This document shows, piece after piece, positions 27,114-35,900 of a DNA stretch of 64,000 nt. The stretch lies in contig NZ_BMOU01000004.1 of NCBI RefSeq assembly GCF_014647235.1, positions 379 to 64,378 on the forward strand. Reading direction: 5' to 3'. The stretch's first letter is position 1; each line of letters opens with the position of its first letter. Source of the DNA: Haloarcula pellucida (lineage in GTDB: Archaea; Halobacteriota; Halobacteria; Halobacteriales; Haloarculaceae). The notes under the pieces are model-generated. The model was not told the DNA's origin. It was given only the letters and a program-made list of their open reading frames with translations, and made no database searches. A program made the translations under genes and the position numbers.

Positions 27114-27218
27114 CCGTGCCGGGGCGTCGCCCTGTGAGCGGAACGTGTCGACGGTGAGTACTACCCGCTGCCGGGAACGTACGTGTCCGCCCCATCTCGA
27201 CGTGGCGGTCGCCCCTCT

Positions 27219-27240
27219 CACCCCACCGTGTCGAGTGTTC
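27219..27240 (+). repeat. ORB-like repeat 3
   Basis: Exact copy, same orientation, 127 nt from repeat 2 and 62 nt beyond the end of the orc gene. Confidence 0.8.
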
Positions 27241-27302
27241 TCACAACGAGGTGACTGGTCGAGCAGGCAGAGCCGAGCGGGCCGGACCGAACGCTCACCC
27301 GC

Positions 27303-28511
27303 TTAGATGTGGCGCGCGACGACGCTGGGCGTGGCGATGTCGTCCAGCTCCCGGACCACGTCACAGACGAGGTCCAGCGGAACGTCGAACTCGTACTCGT
27401 GGTACTGCCCGCCGGCCCGTCCCTCGTTGCGGACGGTTCGCTGGAGGATGCCGACCATCGCGAGGTCAGCGAGGTGGTCGTGCATCCGACGGCGGACGAG
27501 CGGGTCGGTGCCCGACTGGTCGGCGACGGTCCGATATACTGGGTAGATCTCGCGGACGCGGGCCGGCATCTGCTCTTCGAACGCCAGCGAGAGCGTCGCG
27601 ATGAGCGTGAGGTGACCGTGGTGGGTCAACTCCCGCATCCCGTGGCGAATCTGGCCGCGTTCGAGTTCCTGTGAGGCCTCGCGGACGTGTTCCTCGACTA
27701 TCGGCGGGTCGCCGTGCGTGCGGGCGATGTCGCCGGCCTTGTACAGCAAGTCGAGCGCCTGTCGCGCGCTCCCCGTATCCTGTGCGGCGATAGCGGCACA
27801 CAGTTGCAGGACTCCCGCCGACAACGCATCCTCCCGTAGCGCACCGTCGACGCGTTGAGTCAGTATCGACTCCAGTTCGGGCGCCTGATACGGCGGGAAG
27901 TGAATCTCCTCCTCACAGAGCGTGTCCTTGACCTTCGGCGAGAGCGTCTCTCGGAACCCGAAGTCGTTGCTGATGCCGATGACGCCGGGCTTGACGGTAT
28001 CGAGATAGCCGTTCGAGCGCGCCCGCGGGAGTTCATAGAGGATGTCGTCGTCCTCGCCGATGTGGTCTATCTCGTCTAAGACCAGCAGGACCGTCCCGCC
28101 GACGTCCTCCAGTTCCTCGTACAGCATATCGAAGACGGTCTGCTGGGGGTAGCCGGTCGTGCTTATCTGCTGGTTCGCCGGGCGCAGGAGGTTCACGAGG
28201 TTCGCAGCGACCTGATACGACGAGGAGAAGTTCGTACAGTTCAGCCAGTACACCGAGAGGTCGACGTCGTCGTACTCGGCGACGTCCTGTTTCAGATGAG
28301 AGAGCAGGAACCGCGTGACCGCCGTCTTGCCGACGCCCGCTTTCCCATAGAGGAAGATGTTGCGCGGCTGCGCGCCGTTGATGACTGGCTGGAGCGCGTT
28401 CTCGTAGGCGGCCAGTTCGTCGTCCCGGGCGGCGATGGAATCCGGCTGGTAGTCCTCCCGCAGCATGTCCTCGTCGCGGAACACGTCCTCGTCGCGGGTG
28501 AACCTCGCCAT
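27303..28511 (-). CDS. orc: Orc1/Cdc6 family replication initiator
   Basis: The 402-residue protein is an AAA+ origin-recognition protein. Walker A is [15 protein letters not shown] (about 66-80), Walker [13 protein letters not shown] (about 142-153), followed by sensor-1 [11 protein letters not shown] and the arginine-rich sensor-2 region in [16 protein letters not shown]-terminal winged-helix DNA-binding domain lies after about residue 300. I chose the ATG at 28511; a longer frame to 28592 runs into an ORB-like repeat and the promoter. The protein presumably binds the flanking repeats and loads MCM there. Confidence 0.92.
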   Translation of the reverse strand: MARFTRDEDVFRDEDMLREDYQPDSIAARDDELAAYENALQPVINGAQPRNIFLYGKAGVGKTAVTRFLLSHLKQDVAEYDDVDLSVYWLNCTNFSSSYQVAANLVNLLRPANQQISTTGYPQQTVFDMLYEELEDVGGTVLLVLDEIDHIGEDDDILYELPRARSNGYLDTVKPGVIGISNDFGFRETLSPKVKDTLCEEEIHFPPYQAPELESILTQRVDGALREDALSAGVLQLCAAIAAQDTGSARQALDLLYKAGDIARTHGDPPIVEEHVREASQELERGQIRHGMRELTHHGHLTLIATLSLAFEEQMPARVREIYPVYRTVADQSGTDPLVRRRMHDHLADLAMVGILQRTVRNEGRAGGQYHEYEFDVPLDLVCDVVRELDDIATPSVVARHI

Positions 28512-28536
28512 TGCCGCACCGTATGGACATTCAGTA

Positions 28537-28555
28537 CATAAAACCACCGTGTCGA
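28537..28555 (-). promoter_or_regulatory. orc promoter with abutting partial ORB
   Basis: TTTTATG (minus strand, 28537-28543) is 26-32 nt before the orc ATG. Directly upstream of it, 28544-28555 repeats the CCACCGTGTCGA core of the ORB-like repeat. Initiator binding here would interfere with TFB/TBP, suggesting autoregulation. Confidence 0.55.
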
Positions 28556-28589
28556 CTGCGTCGAGTGAAAGTCTTTCACCCCGAATAGC

Positions 28590-28611
28590 CACCCCACCGT
28601 GTCGAGTGTTC
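28590..28611 (+). repeat. ORB-like repeat 4
   Basis: Exact copy, same orientation as 1-3, 79 nt upstream of the orc start. Confidence 0.8.
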
Positions 28612-28927
28612 TGGCAGCGAACCGACGACTCGTCTGTCGGTTGGCGTGGACCTACGTGAATGGTCCGTTCTCGTTTCGCGGACCTGTGGTTCGACAGTCA
28701 CGACGACGTCATAGAGTACCGCCCCTATTGGTCCGTACCGACGACGTCCGCTTTGACGTCCTCGGGGCCCTCACAGCGGCGGGCGTAGTTCTCACCCGCG
28801 TGGAGATGCTGGTCGCCGGTTACGTCCGTCCAGCCACGGCCCGGCGAGCGCGGGTCGCCCCGTCGGTCACGTCGACCGTACCGACACCGCGCCGACGGCC
28901 CACTCCGGCCCGACCCTGTGAGACACA
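28612..28927. other. Inter-repeat region of the putative origin
   Basis: No convincing gene. It lies between the oppositely oriented repeats 4 and 5, where the unwinding region of haloarchaeal origins usually sits. The sequence is only modestly AT-enriched around 28690-28740, so I do not mark a duplex-unwinding element. Confidence 0.45.
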
Positions 28928-28949
28928 GAACACTCGACACGGTGGGGTG
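28928..28949 (-). repeat. ORB-like repeat 5, inverted
   Basis: Exact copy in the opposite orientation to repeats 1-4. Confidence 0.8.
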
Positions 28950-29024
28950 GGAGGGGGCCGTCACTCGGCCAGCGGTTCGGTCGATAGTGGCGGCCGTTCG
29001 GACACGCCAGCACCCGTCGCCCCG

Positions 29025-29046
29025 AGAACACTCGACGCGGTGGGGT
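29025..29046 (-). repeat. ORB-like repeat 6, inverted
   Basis: Opposite orientation, one mismatch (C for A within the CGACAC core). It ends 14 nt before the end of the livF-like gene. Confidence 0.75.
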
Positions 29047-29060
29047 GACGGGGGCCGGCC

Positions 29061-29774
29061 TCAGCCGCCCAGATACAGTTTCGAGACGTCTTCGTTGTCC
29101 AACAGTTCCGAGGCGGCGTCCTCGAACCGCACCGTCCCCTGATCCAGCACGTACCCACGGTCGGAGATGCCGAGCCCTTTCTTCGCGTTCTGCTCGACCA
29201 TCAGGATGGCCGTGTCCATGTCGTTGACCGCCTGCACGTGGCCGAACACCTCGTCGGCGGTGTTCGGGGCCAGTCCCGCCGACGGTTCGTCGATGAGCAA
29301 CACGTCGGGTTCCATCACCAGGGCTCGCGCGAACGCGAGCACCTGTCGCTGACCACCAGAGAGCGTCTTGGCTTTCGCCTTCCGGGTGTCGTCGAGCAGG
29401 GGGAACCGCTCGTAGAGGTCCTCGATCACCTCGTCCAGCCCGCTCTCGCGGGCGACGCCGCCCATCCGCAGGTTCTCCTCGATGGTGAGCGTCCCGAACA
29501 CGTTGTCCGTCTGCGGGACGTAGCCGATGCCCTCGCGGACGATGTCTTCGGGCGCCATCCCGCCGATCTCGTCGCCGTGGTAGGTGACGGTTCCCTCCCA
29601 CGGCGTCAGCATGCCGAAGGCGGTCTTGAGGACCGTCGACTTCCCAGCGCCGTTGGGACCGATGAGGCAGACGATTTCCGACGCGTCGAGGTGTAGCGAC
29701 AGGTCCTCTAGGACCTGCACTTCCCCGTAGCCGCTGTCGACGTTCGACAGTTCGAGTACCGTCCGGTCGCTCAT
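29061..29774 (-). CDS. livF: Branched-chain-type amino acid ABC transporter ATPase LivF
   Basis: The 237-residue ATPase has Walker A GPNGAGKSTVLK (about 38-49), Q-loop IGYVPQTDNVFGTLT, signature LSGGQRQVLAFARAL and Walker B DVLLIDEPSAGLAPN. The sequence type is LivF. It is the last gene of a five-gene minus-strand operon (substrate-binding protein, LivH, LivM, LivG, LivF), overlapping LivG by 4 nt. Context with proline catabolic genes suggests the solute may be proline or a related amino acid rather than leucine. Confidence 0.92.
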   Translation of the reverse strand: MSDRTVLELSNVDSGYGEVQVLEDLSLHLDASEIVCLIGPNGAGKSTVLKTAFGMLTPWEGTVTYHGDEIGGMAPEDIVREGIGYVPQTDNVFGTLTIEENLRMGGVARESGLDEVIEDLYERFPLLDDTRKAKAKTLSGGQRQVLAFARALVMEPDVLLIDEPSAGLAPNTADEVFGHVQAVNDMDTAILMVEQNAKKGLGISDRGYVLDQGTVRFEDAASELLDNEDVSKLYLGG

Positions 29775-30601
29775 GGGCTCCCCCCGAGGTAGGCGTCGAT
29801 GACGCGCTCGTCGGTCTGTACCTCGCGTGGCGACCCCTCCATGAGGACGCTGCCCTGATCGAGGACGATGACTGGGTCGGCGAGTTTCATGACGAAGTCC
29901 ATGTCGTGTTCGATGAGCAAGAACGTCGTCCCCTGCTCGTTGAGGCGGCGTATCTGCTCTGCGAGTTTGTTCCGCAGCGTCGGGTTGACCCCGGCGGCCG
30001 GTTCGTCGAGCAAGAGCAGTTCCGGGTCGGCCAGCATCGCGCGGGCCAGTTCGACGAGTTTCATCTGCCCGCCGGATATCTTCGTCGCTGGCTGCGTGGC
30101 GAGGTGGTCTATCTCGAACTCCTCGAGGATGCGTTCGGCCTCTTCTAAATTCGCCGCCTCGTGCTCCCCGACCTCGCCGGGTTTGAAGAACAGGTTCAGG
30201 AACGACTCGCCGGGCTGTTTCCGCGGGCCGACCAGCATCGCTTCCCGGACGGTCATCCCCTCTAGCTTCCGCGGCGTCTGGAAGGTGCGGATGAGCCCGT
30301 GGTCGGCGATTTCGTACGGTTCCATCCCGGTGACCGCCGTACCGTTGACCTCGACGCGGCCCCCATCCGGTTCGTAGAACCCGGAGACGAGGTTGAACAG
30401 CGTCGACTTCCCGGCGCCGTTGGGCCCGATGAGGCCCGTGATCGTGCCACGTGCGACCTCGAAGGTCGCGTGGTCGGTGGCTGTCAGCGCGCCGAAGGAC
30501 TTCTGTAAGTCCTCGACGCGCAGGACGACGTCGTCTTTCGACCGGTCGGCCGCCGTGGCCGTCTCGGCGGCGTCCGCCGCCGCCGCGTCGGCGTCAGTCA
30601 T
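29771..30601 (-). CDS. livG: Branched-chain-type amino acid ABC transporter ATPase LivG
   Basis: The 276-residue ATPase begins MTDADAAAADAAET, an Ala-rich tail before the domain. It carries Walker A GPNGAGKSTLFN, the LivG-type helical insert with RTFQTPRKLEGMTVREAMLV, signature ISGGQMKLVELARAM and Walker B LLLLDEPAAGVNPTL. ATG 30601 overlaps the end of livM by 8 nt and is preferred over GTG 30610. It pairs with LivF to energise the importer. Confidence 0.92.
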   Translation of the reverse strand: MTDADAAAADAAETATAADRSKDDVVLRVEDLQKSFGALTATDHATFEVARGTITGLIGPNGAGKSTLFNLVSGFYEPDGGRVEVNGTAVTGMEPYEIADHGLIRTFQTPRKLEGMTVREAMLVGPRKQPGESFLNLFFKPGEVGEHEAANLEEAERILEEFEIDHLATQPATKISGGQMKLVELARAMLADPELLLLDEPAAGVNPTLRNKLAEQIRRLNEQGTTFLLIEHDMDFVMKLADPVIVLDQGSVLMEGSPREVQTDERVIDAYLGGSP

Positions 30602-31772
30602 CGCCACCACCTGCCTTGGCCTCGCGGACGCCGGAGTCCGGTCGGTCCGGTGCCTCGTCGACGACCTTCGGCCAGATAAGCTCTCGCTGTGGCGGCAGCA
30701 CGCCCTGCGGGCGGTACCGCATCAGGACGACGATGAGGACGCCGATGAGCAGCAATCGGAGCGGCGCGACGTCGATGGGAATCCACGCGAACTCGTTGAG
30801 GAACCGGGTCCCCTCCCGGATGGCGACGATGACGAACCCGCCGAACAGCGCGCCGCGGTTGGACCCGCTGCCGCCGAGGATGACGGCGACCCAGACGTAG
30901 AACGTCGTCACCGGATCTAAGTCGCCGGGGCTGACGAACAGGTTCAGGTGGGCGTAGAACACGCCCGCGAGCGCCATGATGACGCTCCCGAGGACGAACG
31001 ACTGCATCTTGAACCCGTAGGTGTTCTTCCCCAGCGCTCGCGCGAGGTCCTCGTCCGAGCGGATGGTCCGCAGGACGCGCCCCCACGGCGAGCGGTGGGC
31101 GCGCCGCAAGACGGCGTAGCTGATGCCCACGAACCCGAGGACGATTGCGACGTTCAACAGGGCGCTCCAGAACGGCGTCTCCAGTACGATAGTCGTGCCG
31201 GGCAGCGGGCGAACCGCCAGCCCCGGCATCGTCTCCGGCAGTGTCGCCAGCACGGGGACCCCTTCGAAGAACGGCGGGATACCACGGACGCCAGCGCTCC
31301 CGTTGGTGAACTGCCGCTCGTTCAGGACGACCAGACGGACGACCTCGGCCAGTCCGAGCGAGGCGATGGCGAGGTAGTCCGCGCGCAGGCGAAGCGTGGG
31401 AATCCCGATGGCGAGCGCCAGCAGGGCGGCGACGCCGAGTGCGACGACGAGGCCGACGATTGGGAGTACGTCGCCGGCGATGGGCGAACTGCTGGCGCTC
31501 ATCAGCGCCGTCCCGTACGCGCCGACGCCGAAGAACGCCGCCACGCTGAAGTTGATGAGGCCGGTGAACCCCCACTGCGAGTTCAGGCCGAACGAGAGCA
31601 GGGCGTACATCCCCGCGAGGCCGACGAGATAGAGGAAGTACGTCGGCGCGAGCGCACCCGTCAGCAGGCCCACGAGCAGAAGACCCGCAAAGCCGACGAT
31701 GAACGCGAGGACGCCCTGCTCGGACCGCGTGAGGTCCGCCCAGTACCCTTTCGGGTCGGAGAGAGCACTCAT
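30594..31772 (-). CDS. livM: Branched-chain-type amino acid ABC permease LivM
   Basis: The 392-residue permease has about ten hydrophobic helices and the LivM strings SFGLNSQWGFTGLINFSVAAF, LAIASLGLAEVVRLVVLNE, GKNTYGFKMQSFVLGS and the EAA-like cytoplasmic loop. An N-terminal polar segment (MSALSDPKGYWADLTRSEQG) precedes helix 1. I chose the ATG at 31772, directly behind the livH stop, over the much longer open frame. It forms the membrane channel with LivH. Confidence 0.9.
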   Translation of the reverse strand: MSALSDPKGYWADLTRSEQGVLAFIVGFAGLLLVGLLTGALAPTYFLYLVGLAGMYALLSFGLNSQWGFTGLINFSVAAFFGVGAYGTALMSASSSPIAGDVLPIVGLVVALGVAALLALAIGIPTLRLRADYLAIASLGLAEVVRLVVLNERQFTNGSAGVRGIPPFFEGVPVLATLPETMPGLAVRPLPGTTIVLETPFWSALLNVAIVLGFVGISYAVLRRAHRSPWGRVLRTIRSDEDLARALGKNTYGFKMQSFVLGSVIMALAGVFYAHLNLFVSPGDLDPVTTFYVWVAVILGGSGSNRGALFGGFVIVAIREGTRFLNEFAWIPIDVAPLRLLLIGVLIVVLMRYRPQGVLPPQRELIWPKVVDEAPDRPDSGVREAKAGGGDD

Positions 31773-31773
31773 C

Positions 31774-32733
31774 TCAGGTCGCCTCCCCGGCGATGCCGTT
31801 CGGTCGGACGAGCAACACGGCGACCATGATGACGAACGCGATGGCGTTGGCGTACTCGATGCCGATGGTGATGCCGAAGCTGTCCGGAACCAGCGGCAAC
31901 AGGGCACCCATGTCGGTCAGCAGCGCGATATCCGACAGCACCGGCGTCAGTTGGTTTATCATCCCGATGAGGAACCCCCCGAGCATGGCCCCGTAGACGG
32001 AGCCGATACCGCCGAGGATGACGGCGGCGAAGATGAGCAAGAGGAGGTTAAAGCCCATCCGCGGCGAGAGCTGATTGTACAGGCCGAGGAACACGCCGCC
32101 CGAGCCCGCGAGGCCGGCGCCGATTATCCACGTCCAGAGTTTCACGCGGTCGGTGCGGATGCCGCTGACCCGCGCGAGGTCGGGGTTGTCCGCCATCGCG
32201 CGCATCTTCCGCCCGAGGTCGCTGTACTGGAGTAGGGTGTGGAGCGACCCGACGAGGACCAGCGCCGAGAGGACGATGGCCACGTCGTGCTGAGTGACCC
32301 GAATCCCGTAGGGAAGCAACGCCTCGATGGGGCGGAGCGTCTGGACCTCGTAACGCGTGAAGTCCGCGCCGAATCCGATCTGGATGATGGCGCGGTAGAC
32401 GAACGCGATACCGATAGAGGTGATGAGCAGTTCGATAGACCCCGCGTTCATCCCGTCGTATACGACCTTCTCCGTGAGGACGGCGACGACGGCGGCGACG
32501 ACGATGCCGGCCACCAGTGCCACGAAAAAGCCCAGTGGGAGACCGAGGACGCTGCCGCCGAGGCCGCCGACGGCCCCGAAGGTGAGGAACGCCGCGTACG
32601 CGCCGACCGTCATCGTATCGCCGTGGGCGAAGTTCGCGAAGTCCGCGATGCTGTAGATGAGCGACAGCCCGATGCTCCCGAGCACGATGATACTGCTGAA
32701 TACGAGCCCGCTGGCGAGATAGTCGAAGACCAT
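31774..32733 (-). CDS. livH: Branched-chain-type amino acid ABC permease LivH
   Basis: The 319-residue permease has about eight helices and the LivH features GLSLIYSIADFANFAHGDTM (about 21-40) and YSDLGRKMRAMADNPDLARVSGI, the EAA loop contacting the ATPases. The livM start follows 1 nt after its stop. A GACCATGGTC palindrome overlaps its start codon region, 8 nt after the substrate-binding protein gene. Confidence 0.92.
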   Translation of the reverse strand: MVFDYLASGLVFSSIIVLGSIGLSLIYSIADFANFAHGDTMTVGAYAAFLTFGAVGGLGGSVLGLPLGFFVALVAGIVVAAVVAVLTEKVVYDGMNAGSIELLITSIGIAFVYRAIIQIGFGADFTRYEVQTLRPIEALLPYGIRVTQHDVAIVLSALVLVGSLHTLLQYSDLGRKMRAMADNPDLARVSGIRTDRVKLWTWIIGAGLAGSGGVFLGLYNQLSPRMGFNLLLLIFAAVILGGIGSVYGAMLGGFLIGMINQLTPVLSDIALLTDMGALLPLVPDSFGITIGIEYANAIAFVIMVAVLLVRPNGIAGEAT

Positions 32734-32741
32734 GGTCCGGC

Positions 32742-34070
32742 TCAGGATTCGATGAATCCGGTGCCGACGTAATCGTGGTCCTGGACGGTCAGAATCTGCA
32801 GGAAGCCGACTGGGTCACCGTTCTCGTCGAAGTCGATGGGGCCGCTGACGCCCTGATAGTCGACGTCGCTGGGGCCACCGCCGTCGGCGAGAATCTGGCT
32901 CGCGGCTTCGAAGGAGGTGACTTGCTCGCCCTCCGGGCGGGTCACGTCGCGGACCGTCTCCTGCAGCGCCGCACCGGTGAACTCGTCGGCGGCCTGAATC
33001 GACAGCGCGGCGGTCACCACGCAGTCGTAGGCGTAGGCCGACCACGCGGTCGGTTGCTCGCCGTAGGCCTCCTCGAAGGCCGACGCGAACTGCTGGTAGT
33101 TCTCCTCCTCTACGGGCGCGGAGGGGACGACGATTTTCATGCCGTCCATGCTCCCCTCGGGGGTGTTCTCGATGACGTTGTCCCCGGAGACGGAGTCGGC
33201 GCCGTAGAACTGCGCTTCGTACCCGCTGGAGTACACCTCGTTGACCATCGTCGCGAACTCGGCCTGATAGGTGACGAACAGCCACGCGTCGGCGCCGGAG
33301 CTGTTCATCCCCGAGACGACGCTGGAGTAGGACTGCTGTTCTTGGTCGTGGGGGCTGTTGTACGCCACTTCGCCCTCGTAGGACTCGACGAACGCGTCGG
33401 CCAGACTCTGCCCGTAGTCGTTGTTGACGTAGGTCAGCGCGACGGTGTCGTAGCCGTCTTCGGCGATGATGTTCGCGAGCGCCGTCGACTGAGTCCGGCC
33501 CGTCGGCGACATCCGGAGCAGACCCGGGAAGTCAGTAAGCGACAGGCCCGTGGAGTTCTGGCTCAACTGGACGACGTCGGTGCCCTGCACGACGCTCTCG
33601 TAGATAGCCAGCGAGACGCCGGACCCCACCGCCCCGATGAGGAAGGGCACGCCGTCCTGATTGACGAGTTTCTGGGCCGCCGAGACGCCGCCCTGACTCT
33701 CGCTCTCCGAGTCCTCGACGGTGATCGAGAGTTCACGGCCGTCGATACCGATGTCGTTTACGGCCTCCAGAGCGAGGTCCTTCCCGCGCTGGTTCCGTTC
33801 GCCGAACGCCGACAGCGACCCCGTCAGCGCGTCGACCATGCCGATGTTGTAGGGACCGCTGCCGCCGTCACCACCACCCCCGTCGCCCTCGGTGTCCGTA
33901 CTCTCCCCGTCACTGCCGCCATCGCCGCCATCGCCGCCACCGCCGTCACTGCCGTCGCCACCGTCGTCGGTGGTGCTGACACAGCCGGCGAGGCCAGCGA
34001 GGCCCGCGAGACCGGACGCTCGTAGCACTGTTCGACGATCGAGTTTCTTCGGCGAGTCGTCTGACTCCAT
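32742..34070 (-). CDS. livK: ABC transporter substrate-binding lipoprotein (LivK-like)
   Basis: The 442-residue protein begins MESDDSPKKLDRRTVLRASG and continues to a lipobox-like LAGLAGC, a Tat-type lipoprotein signal of haloarchaea. A Gly/Asp/Ser-rich linker (about 35-70) follows the Cys. The mature domain (IGMVDALTGSLSAFGERNQRG onward) is a periplasmic-binding-protein type 1 fold of the LivJ/K class. I chose the ATG at 34070; the upstream frame looks uncoded. It is first in the operon, with the CCGACCATGGACGG box and an AT-rich TATA just upstream. Ligand unknown; proline is suggested by regulation and neighbours. Confidence 0.9.
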   Translation of the reverse strand: MESDDSPKKLDRRTVLRASGLAGLAGLAGCVSTTDDGGDGSDGGGGDGGDGGSDGESTDTEGDGGGGDGGSGPYNIGMVDALTGSLSAFGERNQRGKDLALEAVNDIGIDGRELSITVEDSESESQGGVSAAQKLVNQDGVPFLIGAVGSGVSLAIYESVVQGTDVVQLSQNSTGLSLTDFPGLLRMSPTGRTQSTALANIIAEDGYDTVALTYVNNDYGQSLADAFVESYEGEVAYNSPHDQEQQSYSSVVSGMNSSGADAWLFVTYQAEFATMVNEVYSSGYEAQFYGADSVSGDNVIENTPEGSMDGMKIVVPSAPVEEENYQQFASAFEEAYGEQPTAWSAYAYDCVVTAALSIQAADEFTGAALQETVRDVTRPEGEQVTSFEAASQILADGGGPSDVDYQGVSGPIDFDENGDPVGFLQILTVQDHDYVGTGFIES

Positions 34071-34112
34071 GTCTAGATACACCATGGAACAAGGAGCATC
34101 GTTAACAGTACC

Positions 34113-34126
34113 CCGACCATGGACGG
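34113..34126. promoter_or_regulatory. CCGWCCATGGWCGG box upstream of livK
   Basis: CCGACCATGGACGG is the exact reverse complement of the box at 35901-35914. It lies about 7 nt upstream of the TATA-like GTTAAC (34101-34106) of livK, and 117 nt before the divergent proline dehydrogenase gene. Confidence 0.65.
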
Positions 34127-34210
34127 GACGTTCCGGGAAATCACGTACCAGTACCTGAATCACCGCCGTTTCATTCGGATACGTTAAAACGGAATTTTTG
34201 GTCGGGGGTC

Positions 34211-34217
34211 GTTATAG
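34211..34217 (+). promoter_or_regulatory. TATA box for proline dehydrogenase
   Basis: GTTATAG, 26-32 nt before the ATG at 34243, consistent with a leaderless mRNA. Confidence 0.5.
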
Positions 34218-34242
34218 GTGGGGAGAGTCCGTGCCTGTGTGT

Positions 34243-35070
34243 ATGATTCCACCGATCGCCAGCAATTTCGTCGCGGGCGAAACGGCGTCGGCGGCGATGG
34301 ACCACGTCGACGACCTGAACGAGCGAGGGGTACACGGCATCCTGAATCTACTCGGGGAGCACTACGACGACCGCGCGGACGCTGATGCGGACACGCAGGC
34401 GTACGTCGACCTCGTACGAGCGCTCGCACAGCGAACCACCGACGCTTGCATCTCCGTCAAGCCGAGTCAGATCGGACTCGACATCGGCGATGCGGTGTTC
34501 GAGGAGAACCTCGCCCGCATCGTAGACGCCGCCGATTGTCTGGTCTGGATCGACATGGAAGACCACACGACCACGGACGTGACGCTTGACGCGTTCGAGC
34601 GGCACGCCCGCGAGACGGGCGGGAACGTGGGCGTCTGCGTGCAGGCGAACCTCAAACGAACCCGCGACGACCTCGAACGCCTCGCTGACCTCCCGGGAAA
34701 GGTCCGGTTGGTCAAGGGGGCCTACGACGAACCCGCCGAAATCGCCTACCGCGAGAAGGCCCGCGTCGACGAGGCCTACCGAGACGACCTAGCGTTCATG
34801 TTCCAGCACTTCGACGACGGCATCGCCGTCGGCAGTCACGACCCGGCGATGATTAGCTACGCTCGCGAACTGCACGAGGAGTACGGAACGTCCTACGAGG
34901 TCCAGATGCTCACCGGCGTCCGGGAACGCGCGCAGTTCGACCTCGCCGACGAGGTCACCGTCTATCAGTACATCCCCTACGGCGAGAAGTGGTTCTCGTA
35001 CTTCTACCGACGCATCAGAGAGCGAAAGTCAAACGCCCTGTTCGCGCTCCGGGCCGTCGTCGGTCGCTGA
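34243..35070 (+). CDS. Proline dehydrogenase
   Basis: The 275-residue FAD enzyme oxidises L-proline to delta-1-pyrroline-5-carboxylate. The PRODH TIM-barrel motifs are all visible: ISVKPSQIGLDI, LVWIDMEDHTTTD, VCVQANLKRTRDDL, VRLVKGAYDEPAEIAY, VGSHDPAMISYA and the C-terminal YIPYGEKWFSYFYRRIRER that contacts the substrate carboxylate. The short length is that of monofunctional PRODH without PutA domains. It is divergent from livK and abuts the stop of the HTH_10 gene. The P5C dehydrogenase gene lies beyond that regulator. Confidence 0.93.
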   Translation: MIPPIASNFVAGETASAAMDHVDDLNERGVHGILNLLGEHYDDRADADADTQAYVDLVRALAQRTTDACISVKPSQIGLDIGDAVFEENLARIVDAADCLVWIDMEDHTTTDVTLDAFERHARETGGNVGVCVQANLKRTRDDLERLADLPGKVRLVKGAYDEPAEIAYREKARVDEAYRDDLAFMFQHFDDGIAVGSHDPAMISYARELHEEYGTSYEVQMLTGVRERAQFDLADEVTVYQYIPYGEKWFSYFYRRIRERKSNALFALRAVVGR

Positions 35071-35790
35071 CTACGGGTCCAGCAGTTTCGCTTCGGCCTT
35101 CCGAAGGTGTTCCAACAGCGTCGTCTTCGAGACGTCCATGTCGTCGGCCAGTTCGCGGGTCGACGTCTCGCGGGGCCACTCGTAGTAGCCCGCGTCCCGC
35201 GCGTGCTCGAAGACCTTGCGCTGTGCGGAGGTCAGCGAGTCGAGTCGCTGTTCCCGTTCGGACGCCGCGGACTCGGAGGCCGTGATGGCGGCGACGCTCA
35301 CCTCGGCCCCGGCGTCCGCTCTGACCCTGTCGAGTGCGGGTTCGATCTTCGAGCGCTCGTCGGCGAAACACACCTGCCACTCCTCGCGGCCGTCCTCGAT
35401 GCGGACGGGGGCGCTGTGGACGAACCCGTGTTCGAGCAGCGTCGGGCAGACCATGTCGTCGGGATCGTACTCCAGGAAGAACTCCCGGACCACGTTGCCC
35501 GGCGCGTTGCGCTGGCGGCCGAACCGCTCTTGTAGTTCCTGTAGTTCGCCGGCCCGGTCCGACTCGCAGATGGCGTCTAGCAGTCGCTCGACTTCGTCCT
35601 CGGTGTCGCCGAATGCCGTAAAGAGGCCGTTGACCGACGTCGGCATCTCGCCGCTCGTCGCCGGCGAGTTGTAGATCGCGTGTGCCAGTACCCCACCACC
35701 CGTCTGTTCGGTGGCCTCGATGGCCCAGCAGTTCGGATGCCAGAGGTCAAGCGTTAGCCGTGTCCCCGAAACTTGTTGTTCGACGCTCAT
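35071..35790 (-). CDS. HTH_10 (bacterio-opsin-activator-like) regulator
   Basis: The 239-residue protein has an N-terminal ligand-sensing half (RLTLDLWHPNCWAIEATEQT onward) and a C-terminal HTH_10 domain. The latter reads LTSAQRKVFEHARDAGYYEW (about 180-199) and TSTRELADDMDVSKTTLLEHL, as in Bat-type activators. It sits between proline dehydrogenase and P5C dehydrogenase, so a role as their activator is likely. A perfect palindrome matching boxes at livK and P5C dehydrogenase lies 53 nt before its own start, implying self-control. It is convergent with proline dehydrogenase with no spacer. Confidence 0.85.
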   Translation of the reverse strand: MSVEQQVSGTRLTLDLWHPNCWAIEATEQTGGGVLAHAIYNSPATSGEMPTSVNGLFTAFGDTEDEVERLLDAICESDRAGELQELQERFGRQRNAPGNVVREFFLEYDPDDMVCPTLLEHGFVHSAPVRIEDGREEWQVCFADERSKIEPALDRVRADAGAEVSVAAITASESAASEREQRLDSLTSAQRKVFEHARDAGYYEWPRETSTRELADDMDVSKTTLLEHLRKAEAKLLDP

Positions 35791-35842
35791 GGATACAGTA
35801 GCCTCTATACCTGGATGTACGTGATCAATTCACAAACCCCTT

Positions 35843-35856
35843 CCGACCATGGTCGG
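35843..35856. promoter_or_regulatory. CCGACCATGGTCGG palindrome upstream of the HTH_10 gene
   Basis: A perfect 14-bp palindrome, 53 nt before the regulator start and about 12 nt upstream of an AT-rich TATA-like GATCAATT (35823-35830). Confidence 0.65.
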
Positions 35857-35900
35857 GTCGGTCCCGCCCTCGCGATCAGCCGACGGCCTGAATTGTCCAC

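Larger units (their letters stand above)
26954..29046. other. Probable replication origin: orc1/cdc6 with flanking ORB-like repeats
   Basis: Six copies of a 22-bp repeat surround the orc1/cdc6 gene: three beyond its 3' end and one just before its 5' end in one orientation, and two more upstream in inverted orientation. The repeat has the haloarchaeal ORB skeleton, CACCCC followed after 3 nt by GTnTCnAGTG and TTC. The G-rich end (GGGGTG on the complement) corresponds to the ORB G-string. An orc gene inside inverted ORB clusters is the standard haloarchaeal origin layout. Activity cannot be shown from sequence. Confidence 0.75.

Noticed and set aside
26954-27240. The three spaced 22-bp repeats considered as a CRISPR array
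   Set aside because: Spacings of about 115 and 105 nt between copies are far too long and there are inverted copies beyond the orc gene; they fit origin recognition boxes.
28720-28970. Open frame on the minus strand across origin repeat 5
   Set aside because: Arg/Gly/Asp-mixed composition with no conserved pattern, and it reads through an ORB-like repeat, so it is better explained as origin DNA.
32728-32737. GACCATGGTC at the livH start considered as a fourth catabolic operator
   Set aside because: Only the central 10 bp match, it lies inside the operon across a start codon, and CCATGG is partly forced by the ATG; probably chance.
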